A DNA stretch of 64,000 nucleotides from assembly GCA_012656075.1 (NCBI GenBank), contig JAAKBF010000001.1, positions 868,001-932,000 on the forward strand, read 5' to 3'. Position numbers and translations under genes: made by a program. A model generated the notes under the pieces. The model was not told the origin of the DNA and searched no databases. It saw nothing but the letters and a program-made list of their open reading frames with translations. Each line of letters begins with the position of its first letter. Position 1 is the stretch's first letter. Shown in pieces: positions 1-8,790 of this stretch. The DNA comes from Phytophthora hibernalis (Eukaryota; Oomycota; Peronosporomycetes; Peronosporales; Peronosporaceae).

Positions 1-542
1 TGTTGGCCCGCACTTCTTGGAGGATGCCGTCGTCGTGGTCCAGCCCCTACAGTGTTACCACGTCCACCCTGGTGGCGCTACGCAGCTAGCGCACGCGTCT
101 CGAGAGGCTACGGCGCGGCTTGGCGCGTACGCAGCGTCGATCACGTGATGCAGCACAACGGGGGTGAACAGGAGGCAGGTTGTCGTGAACGCCGATGCAA
201 GTCCGCAAATCAGGAACGTCCAACCATAGCAATGCACGATGGTCCAGACGATCGACTGGTCCTGCTTATCGTAGTGGCGTCAGAAGTGCGCATAGGCAAT
301 TACCAACCGACGGTCGTCATCCAGCTGCAGCAGATCGTCTTGGTCCAGTTGGCGCGTATTACCAGTCGCCATCCTTTTGTGTGCACACGAGAGGAAAATC
401 CTCGAGAACAGCGACGCGGACTGTCGACGCCGAACGTTGGGTGATGCCGAGGAATGCGGCATCTTCCCGAGCGGACGGAGACATTTACAGTCTTGTCGAG
501 CTCGTGGTCGAACTTGCCGCGCACGATCGACTGGATCTTCAC
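1..542 (-). pseudogene. ABC-C (MRP-type) transporter remnant, N-terminal part
   Basis: Read on the reverse strand, this resembles the start of oomycete multidrug-resistance-type ABC transporters: a basic lead (KIQSIVRGKF), then a charged stretch LDQDDLLQLDDD, then RHYDKQDQSIVWTIVH running into a hydrophobic membrane segment (GWTFLICGLASAFTTTCLLF). It is broken. A frame change lies near 400-450, an in-frame TGA sits at about 279-281 (between AHF and RHYDKQ), and another stop falls at 55-57. The codon where the start should be reads GTG. The fragment runs off the left edge, so the rest of the transporter cannot be judged. Family assignment rests on the motif pattern only; a dead copy is the best reading. 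Confidence 0.5.
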
Positions 543-849
543 AACCGTAGCCTTGTTCTTGCAGCATTATTCTCGGCAAGCTGAGCAGTCATGCACTCAC
601 GAGACTGTTCCAAGATCTCCATGAAAATATTCGCCGCAAGAACCCCACCGATGGCCATCTTCCACTGCTTTGAGCAAGAGCCTTAGCGCATTTTCAGGTA
701 GTAGCTGTCAGGTCAGCCCGATACACTGAACCCAGGACGCTGCACCAAGAACCTTCAATATCCACGCCACCCAGACAGCACAAACACACTACAGTATATC
801 TGCAGCAAATCCACCAAATTGATTCCTCCACAGCATGTACTTTATGTGG
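543..849. other. Intergenic, nothing recognised
   Basis: No convincing coding frame, repeat or promoter element was seen between the two remnants. Confidence 0.4.
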
Positions 850-1800
850 TAGCTGTTGACCCCGGTTGCGGCGATCAACCAGCGGAAACCAGCCACTGAT
901 CTGGGCATGTATGCACTGAGATACGGCCCATGTCATCTCCAACAACTATTGCTTCACGATCATCTGAAGGCTTGTCAACCTAAGCAAGGCACAGCGGGTT
1001 GCACTGCCTTCGCGAGTAGCCCACAAAGTCTCCAATTAGCTGGTCAGAATTCAGGTCGTAGAAGCTAAAAGTGCCAGTCACGGATGACACGGCAAGGCGA
1101 TTCGAACGCTTCATCACGCAGCAGTCTGTAAGCCAGTCACGCCCGGAACTTGCTGCGCAGCTAGTCATTTTGCACTCCATGTACACACGCTGTCGTCCTT
1201 GCTAGTTGTGAGATAGACACTTGGTTGTTCTAATCGTACAACCCGAGTGATCACGTTCTTACGATGCGGCAAAGGTCCTAATCCAAGCGTTCCACCGCTG
1301 CCTCCTATGACGTTACCCAACATGTCGGTCGCAGAGGATGACCAGAGCCACCAGGACCATTTCCACCGATGTCACCCGTGTACTTGTCAAACGCCACCAG
1401 GGCCATTTCCACCGATGTCACCCGTGTACTTTTCAAACGCAGGCTCGTAACATGAATTCCCGTCATCGCCTGTATATTCATCGCAGCCGCTACCACTATG
1501 GAACATATATTAATGAAAAACCAATACCACAAGTGGTTAGAAGTAGCTTTGATATACACACAATCAGAAGTGAATGCTGCGTACATTCGTAAGTTCATCC
1601 CAGTCCACAGCCCCGTCGGATTTCGCGTCGATCTTTTGCAACCTGTCAACCAAAGTAATACTTAATCAGACCTCATCATGGTGCAGGGATTGAGTAATTG
1701 AACCGTACAGTTCTGTGACTTGTGTCTCACTGAGCGAGGCATCAACAATTTCGAGGAAGATGCTTACAAACTCTCGGTCAAATCTCCGTCTGCGAACCTG
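850..1800 (-). pseudogene. EF-hand/WD40 protein remnant
   Basis: On the reverse strand the 5' part (about 1741-1790) reads REFVSIFLEIVDASLSETQV, a typical EF-hand helix. A perfect 12-residue calcium loop, DAKSDGAVDWDE, lies at 1594-1629 and is followed by a GTACGC donor-like site. Further on (about 1020-1150) a WD40-like strand set reads TDCCVMKRSNRLAVSSVTG, then SFYDLNSDQLIGDF, and at 880-1005 DDREAIVVGDDMGRISVHT. EF-hands preceding WD40 repeats is the WDR49-like arrangement. An in-frame TAG lies near 1012, the pieces are in different frames, and a 46-bp duplication sits between them. A decayed gene is likely, although an intron-rich live gene cannot be excluded. Confidence 0.4.
1347..1438. 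repeat. 46-bp direct tandem repeat (two copies)
   Basis: Copies at 1347-1392 and 1393-1438 begin GCCACCAGG and end TCAAAC; they differ at only two positions. 46 is not a multiple of three, so the duplication shifts any reading frame through it. Confidence 0.9.
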
Positions 1801-2109
1801 CTCGACGCCGATCTCATCGTGTCCGATCGCTTCTTGGCCCGAGACAATGCCATTCCGTGGTCGAGCTATAGAAAACTGGACTCCGACGAAAGTACTGGAT
1901 CTGAAACTGCAGGATGCCAGCTCAAAACTTCGGGACTTGGTGATGCAAAATCAAGTACATTATGGCAATCCAGCCAGATTTTCAGCGGGGCCGGTATTTC
2001 ATCCTTCGCAGATTTCTCGAGCGAAAGCTGGTCGATGTCTCCGTCCAGTTCCCCAAGTACCACGCGTCAAACGTCTGCATCGGAGCACAAAATACATGTA
2101 TGAGTACAA

Positions 2110-2660
2110 ACCACCTCCGTGTGACTGAAACGCTACTCTACCTTCGGGAACACCTTCAGCTGCATCGCTGTAGCCGCCACCTCCGCTGGCACCTCTTGAT
2201 CTTCTTGCCCCTGCAATATAAAACACGTATCAGCCTACAAAGGCTCCACCCACGTCTCCTCAGCCCTGCAGCACCTCAAATTGATGTCCTCGATCTTCTC
2301 CCGTGGCTGCAACTTGCACTCCACGTCCTTCTTGGTCTCAAAAAGGCTGTAACATAGCAGCAGAACATCAGTAACCAGTATGTAACCTAGCGTAACCCCT
2401 CCACGCTCTGCACCTTCATCATCTCTGGCTGGTGTCCACCGCTCGGCGATATGCGTCCTCGCAGTCCTCCCACTGGCAGCAATGAATGATTAGCATAGGT
2501 TACACAGTGAGGTACGGTATCCTGTAGACGCACCTCTTGAAGGTAGCATCTGTCCAGCCCCACGCACATGAAGGCCTGGGGTCGCTGTCCCCCTCGCTTT
2601 AGCCTTTTTGACTTGGACCTCGAGCTCCTAACTGTAGAGTTGGTGTGGTACAAAGTGCAC
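2110..2660 (-). pseudogene. Possible C2-domain gene remnant with introns
   Basis: Reverse-strand reading gives LEVQVKKAKA, then QAFMCVGLDRCYLQEVR and, after an intron-like GTACCT...GCTGCCAG, WEDCEDAYRRAVDTS. A second intron-like stretch precedes FETKKDVECKLQPREK and a third (ending TTTTATATTGCAG) precedes a short tail. A beta strand, a loop with a central acidic residue and a W-E motif suggest a C2 domain, but frames do not join cleanly. It may be a decayed gene. I would not rely on the family call. Confidence 0.25.
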
Positions 2661-2842
2661 TGTTGTCGGTAACCCGTTATATCCGATCATAAATGGTGTC
2701 AATAACCCGTCATATCTGATCATAAACACAAAATTAACCAGTAAACGCCGGTCGTTCATCAATATAATGCTGCGCGGTCTACTGCAGCGCCTGTCATGCG
2801 CGTCTGAAGGTCCTGCTACACCTCACGCACTGCCTGTCGACC

Positions 2843-3278
2843 ATGGGCGAGGACCTCGATCCTTGTAGCTTCCTGAAGGACCACCCGCGACTGAGAATCG
2901 CGCTCGTGGGCCGCACCAACATGGACAAGAGCACGCTCTTCAACCGCCTGGCCAATATGCGGTCCGCCATCGTCCACAACGTGCCCAGGACCACACGCGA
3001 CCGCCGCTACGCGCACCCCACAATCTCTGGGATGGATCTGGATGTGGTGGACACTGGAGGACTCGCGGACGCGGATGCTGGAGCAGACGCGACTCGCCGT
3101 GCACAAGGCGGACGTCGTGTTCTTCCTGGTGGACGGAAGCCAGGGCATTACACCCGTGGACTCGCACTTTGCGCGCTGGCTGCGGAGAGAGAACCTTAAG
3201 GTCCTTATCCACCTCGTGGCCATTAAACGGGAGGGAGACCCGCGCCGCTGGCAGGACGAGTTCAACGACTGCTTAAGG
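2843..3278 (+). pseudogene. Der/EngA-type GTPase fragment
   Basis: The N-terminal GTPase domain of a Der (EngA) protein is recognisable: LRIALVGRTNMDKSTLFNRL (P-loop), PRTTRDRRY (switch I/G2) and DVVDTGGL (G3), then in another frame RMLEQTRLAVHKADVVFFLV and DSHFARWLRRENLKVLIHLV. Der is a ribosome-assembly GTPase of bacteria and organelles with two G domains; only most of the first is present. The P-loop reads NMDKST where NVGKST is expected, so the essential glycine is lost. A frame change falls near 3060. Homology stops abruptly near 3278, where a copy of the PX-gene tail begins. This is a dead fragment. Confidence 0.75.
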
Positions 3279-3445
3279 ATCCGCTGCAAGAGGAGACGGT
3301 GTCGGCGTCTGTGCAGGAGGCAGTGGAGACTGTGCAGGATATAGCTGAGGGGGAAGAACTGCCAGTCACTAAAGAGAAGGAGCCACTGCAAGAGGAGAAG
3401 GAACCGGAGACTGAGAAAGCAGTGGATTCTGTGCAGGAGTCAGCG
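3279..3445 (+). repeat. Extra copy of the PX-gene acidic-tail repeat
   Basis: This stretch is closely similar to 4104-4265 within the first PX gene: both contain CGCTGCAAGAGGAGACGG and a GAGAAGGAGCCACTGC block, encoding PLQEE...TEKAV-type units. It sits upstream of the promoter of the intact PX gene and is joined directly to the Der fragment. It is most likely the leftover tail of an earlier PX copy. Confidence 0.7.
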
Positions 3446-3633
3446 CAAATTTGCTCGTCGCTTTCGCCACTTGCGTCCGGTGGTCCCCGCGTGAGCAACG
3501 CCTTGATCAACTTGCATTGCCCCGCTTGGATGTCGCAGCGCTCTGTCCATTCTGAGGCTGATTTGCGAGAGAAAAAAGGCGCAGTCCAGCATCGATCCAC
3601 CCGCAGCAAAAAATTGTCGTGGTCAAGGCACTG

Positions 3634-3647
3634 TCATTTTCGCTTTT
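3634..3647 (+). promoter_or_regulatory. Oomycete Inr+FPR core promoter of the first PX gene
   Basis: TCATTTTCGCTTTT, 30 bp upstream of the ATG at 3677, fits the oomycete initiator/flanking consensus (TCATTYY followed by a T-rich block). It argues for transcription starting here and so for the 3677 start rather than any upstream in-frame codon. Confidence 0.65.
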
Positions 3648-3676
3648 GCTGCGTAGGACGGAACGCTGACGCCATC

Positions 3677-4890
3677 ATGAAGGCCATTTCAGCGCACGTC
3701 ACGGGTTTCTACCGCTCGTCCTTCCACGCGTACACGACAGAGGTGAGCGTGGACGGCCACCGCTGGCGCCTGGGGCTGCGCTACAGCAAGTTCCACGAGT
3801 TCTACGACCAGCTCCTGCTGCAGGAGACGGACTTTCACTTCACCTTCCCGCCCAAGGGCTCGCTCTTCTTCACGCCCAAGCCCGAGGAGCGCCAGGAGCA
3901 GCTTGAGGAATTTTTGCAGCAAGTGCTCGCGTACTACGCGGCCAAAGGCTACCCCTCCGAGCTGGAGGACCTGCTGTGCGAGCTGCTCAAAGTGCCCCGC
4001 CACCTCAAGTCACCCGAACACGAAGACGACGACGTCTCCACCAGCACCGAGAGTGTGCTGGACGAGCCCTGCATGAACCCTCGACGGACACTCTCGCCCT
4101 CGAGAAGGAACCGCTGCAAGAGGAGACGGCGTCGAAGACTGAGAAAGCAGTGGAGGCTGTGCAGAAGGAAGAGCTGCCGATCACTGAAGAGAAGGAGCCA
4201 CTGCAAGAGGAGAAGGTACCGGAGACTGAGAAATCAATGGAGACTGTGCAGGATGAAGCTGAGGAGGAAGACTTACCGATCGATGAAGAGAAGGAGGTTG
4301 CTGCAATTGCTGTTGAGACGGAGCAGTCGGAGGAGCCTCGTCCAGTCCAAGTGGAACTGCCAGTTGTCCATGAAGACGCAGAGACACAAGAGGAGATGCC
4401 CGCGCCTGCGGAGGAAACACAAGAGGAAGATCCTACTCCTATCGAGGACGAAGAGACAGAAGAAATTGATGTAGAGGCTGCTATTCCTCACGTGACTGTC
4501 GAGGAGGCTGTTACAGAGACTTTTGTTGCTGAGCAAGCAGTCAAAGAGGAGGCTGCGGTGGAGATCCGCCCTGAGGAGCCTGTGGAGGTGTCCCCAGAGG
4601 TGCAGCAACCAGTTGAAGTGCCCATTGTAAAGAATGAGGATCTGATGGTACCTAATCCTCTGCATCGGACTCCTGTGGTTCAGCCTCGGAACACGAACGA
4701 GGCGGAGATCGCCGTGCTACACGAGAAGGAGAGGAAAGACCTCACCACCAGCGGACGTGTTTCGTCCTGGATCGCTGCCTACTTGCCCGAGTCGCTGCTC
4801 GGCTTCATCCGGCGCCGCTGTCTGAAGAAGACAAACCTGGTGGTGCTGTGCGTCGCGCTGTTGCTGCCCATGGTGCTCGCTCGCAGATAA
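3677..4890 (+). CDS. PX-domain protein 1, tail-anchored
   Basis: A PX (Phox) phosphoinositide-binding domain fills residues about 5-110: VTGFYRSSFHAYTTEV, then LRYSKFHEFYDQL (the R-Y-S lipid-binding motif), FPPK (the proline loop) and EERQEQLEEFL. An acidic tail with PLQEEK/TEKAVEAVQ repeats follows, and the last 20 residues (TNLVVLCVALLLPMVL) form a C-terminal membrane anchor. PX domains usually bind PI3P on endosomes, so a membrane-tethered PI3P sensor is the inference. The frame changes once at the CCC at 4078-4080; restoring one base gives 404 residues, and I treat this as a sequence error. It is the first of three tandem paralogues. Start chosen from the Inr at 3634 and the conserved start of the PX domain. 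Confidence 0.85.
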
Positions 4891-6026
4891 GCTGTAGACA
4901 AGTCCATAATACCGTATTTGTTCAGAATTATCAGCTAGCCAGCTTCAGTTTGCGCGGTTCATGACGCAAGTACATGTAACTGCTACGGACCTTGCAGTCT
5001 TAGTCAACCTCAATGTATTGCCATCCGAGGCGGATCTCGCGGTCCGCGACGACATGAGTGGGTCAACTCCACTTCAATTACTTCAATTGACGCCGACACC
5101 GCGCAATGACTCACGATCAGACCGAGCACTTCAACTTGCGAACATAGGCTATGCTCGTCGACGAGCAGCTCAATTTGAGACAAGATGACATTTGCCAACC
5201 TAAAAATCGCTGCTTGTTAAAAATGAGGGCTCGCAGCCATAGCAGGACGCCCTGCATGCAGGTTGCGGCGCTGACCTCGTGGAATGGCGCGCCAGGACGG
5301 CTATCCGCTCGGGCCAATGTCGCAATGAAAGCGAGGACAGAGGCGGCCTAAATGAGCCCGCCAAAATTCGCGTGCAGCAGGCTGCTGCTGCCAGCAGTGA
5401 ATTCGCCCGCCCGGAAGGCAACGCTAACACTGGAACCAGTTAATCACCCCGTGGACAAGCTGCGATCTTCCATCAAGGTGGAAGTTGAAGTGCATTGAAT
5501 TTTGTATGAAGATTTGAATCGAAAAGTTGCCAAGTTTTGGCGAGTACTTGCCGCATGTCCTCACTGTGCCAGAACTGAACGTCCTGTATCCATCTATCCA
5601 TGAACACACGCTGCGAATCTGTCAAGCATTAAATGGGAAGGACTGCAGAGAATACAGCCTGCAGTGATCAGGAGGTAAATGCAATGATTTCACTCGCAGG
5701 TAGTTTTCAACAACGTCCACGCCGTTAATTTTAATTTTAACGTTCACAATAATGCAACCCATTCTCAGCAGCCAACATCGCGGAAGATTTGGCTGCCTTT
5801 GCATGAAAAGTTTGGCCTTTGCTCTTCAAAAGTGCGTGAGTCTCGAGGTAACCGAGGCTATCTATCTATCTGCGGGTTGGATCGGTGTCGCTTGGAACTT
5901 TCCCGAGTCTTGCTTGCTCTATAGGATCTCTTTTTGGGGACATGCACTATCTGTTCAGCGTCTGCATCCCTCGAAAAAGCTTGGCCGTCTCGGCCTTCGA
6001 TCGCATGAGGCATGGCAGGCATAACT
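4891..6026. other. 1.1-kb intergenic region
   Basis: AT-richer spacer between the first two PX genes. A short run of TCTATCTATCTG lies near 5870. No coding frame with family resemblance was seen. Confidence 0.5.
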
Positions 6027-6043
6027 GCTCACTTTTCGATCTT
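6027..6043 (+). promoter_or_regulatory. Oomycete Inr+FPR core promoter of PX gene 2
   Basis: GCTCACTTTTCGATCTT matches the oomycete initiator well and lies 68 bp before the ATG at 6111. It excludes the ATG at 6012 as the start, since that lies upstream of the probable transcription start. Confidence 0.65.
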
Positions 6044-6110
6044 CCCTGATTCGGTCAAGTCGACAGCACCAACGTTGCATCCAACCAAGACAACCAAACA
6101 CACTTCAAAA

Positions 6111-7679
6111 ATGAGAGAGATCGACGCTCGCGTCACGGGGTTCGACTACTCCACGTTCCACGCCTACACAACCCAAGTGGAGGTCAACGGCCGCTCGTGG
6201 TCGCTGGGTATCCGCTACAACACCTTCTACCAGTTCTACATGCGACTCGCAGCTCTTGAGAAACACTTCACGGTGGACTTTCCACCCAAGGGCGGACTGT
6301 TCTTCTCGCCCCCGCCCGAGGAACGTCAAGAACAACTGGACGACTTTTTGCTGAGCACGCTCGCCTACTTCGACATGCGCGGCCACCCGCGACGCATGGA
6401 GGCGCTGCTGGGCGAACTACTGCAGATCCCCGAGCACTTGGGCATCAAGGATGACGACGAGCGCACGGCCAGCGAGGGAAGCTCCGCAGCCGAGGAGCTA
6501 CTGCTGGACACGCCCCTGTCTGGCCATGACGACGGGACTGACGACTTCATGGACAGTGAAGATGACCACGATGTCCACGAGGACAGAATTGCGGCGGAGG
6601 AGAACCAATTTGAAGTTGAAGTGGACAACCAATCAGATCAGGAGGTCCAACTTGAAGACGTTGAAGTGCTGGAGACGGAGCCTGAGGAGAAACAAGACGC
6701 CGTTGGGGAGGACAACCAGCAAGTTGCAGAGACCATGCTCTCACCAACGTCCGAGATTAAGGTCCAGCCTTTGCATGAAGGTAAGAAGCTGAAGGGTGGT
6801 TCCGTGGCCAAGAAGCACATTGTAGATGGTGCTATCCAGGCTGCTGTGGTGTCAACGATGAAGGGAAACGTGGAGAAGTCCAAGGCTGCAAAGGCGGAGA
6901 AGGCAGTCGCTGTCGAGGAAGTGAAGGAGAACAAGACGGAGGAGGCTGTCGCCCCTGAGCTGGAAGAGAAGCCCGAGACCCCAGTCGTGGAGGAGTCTGC
7001 TGTGCCCGCTCAGGTTGAGACCACAGCCGCAGAGCCGACGACCGAGTCGATCCTTAATACCCCAGTGGCTGTTGTAGAGGTGCCCGAGGGGACTACGACA
7101 GTCTCAGAGGAAGATGCTGTCAAGGCGATCGAGTCGGTGGTGGCCAGTGCTCCCGCCGAAAGCCTCGTCGAGCAAGCGGCACCAGCTACGGAGACTGACA
7201 TGGAGTCCATTGGAGATGATCCGGCGTTAGAAATGGAAGCAAGCTCGGCGGAGTCTGTCCAGGAAGAAGAATCCTCTTCAGAGGAGAGTGAAAAGGAGGA
7301 GCTCGAGTCTGAAAACCCCGTGGTGAGTTGGTTCCGCAGTCTAGGCAGCACGTTCGGGCCATCTGCAGCCGAGAAGGAGGAGCAGGAGGAGGCCGCCGCA
7401 GCCACAAAGGAGCACGAGGAGAAGGAGGCTGCTGCGCGAGTGGAAGCCGAAGCTGAGGCCGCGGCTGAGTCTGCCAAAACAGAGGCCGAAGGTGCAGCCA
7501 AGGCTGAAGCCGCAGCCAAGACCGAAGCCGAGAATGCCGAGCTGCTACGCGCGGAGGAGGAGCTTAACCTGCGTCTGAAGCTGTACCGGCACCCAGTCTT
7601 CTTTCAGGGGTTCAACTGCGACGTCGGCACGTCCCGGTACTCGTTGCCGACATGTCCGAGCGACGGCATCGTCGTGTGA
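6111..7679 (+). CDS. PX-domain protein 2 with long acidic/alanine-rich tail
   Basis: 522 residues. The PX domain (about 3-110) reads DARVTGFDYSTFHAYTTQV, IRYNTFYQFYMRL, FPPKGGLFF and EERQEQLDDFLL, keeping the phosphoinositide-contacting R-Y pair and the PP-K loop. A very acidic tail follows. In its middle is KKHIVDGAIQAAVVSTMKGN, also present in similar form in PX protein 3. The C-terminal third is a predicted coiled coil rich in A, E and K. Unlike protein 1 there is no membrane anchor; the last 30 residues (RHPVFFQGFNC...) look unrelated to the rest. Likely role: endosomal or vesicular adaptor recruited by PI3P. No frame damage. Start set by the AAAATG context, the Inr at 6027 and alignment with its neighbours. 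Confidence 0.85.
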   Translation: MREIDARVTGFDYSTFHAYTTQVEVNGRSWSLGIRYNTFYQFYMRLAALEKHFTVDFPPKGGLFFSPPPEERQEQLDDFLLSTLAYFDMRGHPRRMEALLGELLQIPEHLGIKDDDERTASEGSSAAEELLLDTPLSGHDDGTDDFMDSEDDHDVHEDRIAAEENQFEVEVDNQSDQEVQLEDVEVLETEPEEKQDAVGEDNQQVAETMLSPTSEIKVQPLHEGKKLKGGSVAKKHIVDGAIQAAVVSTMKGNVEKSKAAKAEKAVAVEEVKENKTEEAVAPELEEKPETPVVEESAVPAQVETTAAEPTTESILNTPVAVVEVPEGTTTVSEEDAVKAIESVVASAPAESLVEQAAPATETDMESIGDDPALEMEASSAESVQEEESSSEESEKEELESENPVVSWFRSLGSTFGPSAAEKEEQEEAAAATKEHEEKEAAARVEAEAEAAAESAKTEAEGAAKAEAAAKTEAENAELLRAEEELNLRLKLYRHPVFFQGFNCDVGTSRYSLPTCPSDGIVV

Positions 7680-8717
7680 GCAGCAGAACAACCCAGCGAG
7701 GGAGCAGTAACATGTAAGATATAATGTAAGCCGTGCGTCGTTCGTGTCATATCGCCAGCTTCGAGTGATATCCACAGCCACCGACTGCCCTGAATTCGCA
7801 CAGACGCTGGACTTCAACGTAAGGATAGAGCATTTGTCCACAGGAAGCCATGTTTGAACTGTCCACGGATGGCTACATTGGATCATCACTGCAGTCTGTC
7901 GTGCGCACGCCTCAGCGTTCGCCGAAGCTTATCGCGAGCCCAGCATTGCCGATGCATTGGCAGCCCGAGCTCGGAGCTCCGTGTCTGATTTGAGTGTCTC
8001 AAAGAGTAGGGCCCTTTCTCGACGCTGCCCGCGGGCGGAACCCGCACAGAAGTTTCCCTTTCTGGTGCTGGTGGTGACTGTGGCTCACGCTCCTGCTCAA
8101 TATGCTCATTGCTCATGAAGACCAAGGCAATGCAAGTGTGCAAGTGCTATAATAGCTATCAATACCGGTATTGCAGCGCCGAGCTCCATACCCGACGGTC
8201 GCTGTGGCAAACAATTGCCAGCAGTGCAATTCAGACATGGGTACGTGGCACTAAATGTAAAGTCTGGCTTCGAATAACCTGCGGTGGAAATCGGCCGGAT
8301 TCCTGGAACCGTTAAAATGGTCTCAATAATTGACAGCACCCAATTATTGTGCACTTCGACACGCGGCTCTTGCAGGCGACGGAAGTCACCTAGACCCACT
8401 CGCCGGATAGGCGGCGCTCTCTGCAGGCAGCATCTCCATGTAGCGCGCCAACTCGTAGCGAGCACCAGCAAAATCGCCCCCGACCCCACTGAAGACTGAA
8501 GACGCAGCTCCATTTGCTGCCACACAGCTTGGTGACGGAAGCCAAGTCATTCGCCGATGGCTTTTTGTGTCGAAGATGGTCCACAAATTGGCCAAACAGG
8601 TCCGGCTTCAACGCGCGCCATACAATCCCTTCGACGACTTGACGCATTGCAAATCCGGCCCGGCCACTTCTCTGCGCAAAGGGAACGGAACCAGCTCCGC
8701 CTTTGGCGCATTGGGCG
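7680..8717. other. 1-kb intergenic region
   Basis: Spacer between PX genes 2 and 3. No supported gene on either strand. Confidence 0.5.
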
Positions 8718-8732
8718 CCATTCGAGATTCTT
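8718..8732 (+). promoter_or_regulatory. Weak Inr-like element of PX gene 3
   Basis: CCATTCGAGATTCTT lies 59 bp before the ATG at 8791 and is a partial match to the oomycete initiator. Confidence 0.35.
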
Positions 8733-8790
8733 CGCTGTAGAGCGCACGTCACCTGATCCCTCTTCCTTCCGCTCCTAAGACTGCAGCAAC

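Noticed and set aside
4048..4095. Possible 48-bp intron in PX gene 1
   Set aside because: It has a weak acceptor (CTCGAG), is shorter than the others here, and would remove coding-like sequence. One missing C at 4078-4080 explains the shift better.
6012..6110. ATG at 6012 as start of PX gene 2
   Set aside because: It lies before the probable transcription start at 6027, and homology to the paralogues begins at 6111.
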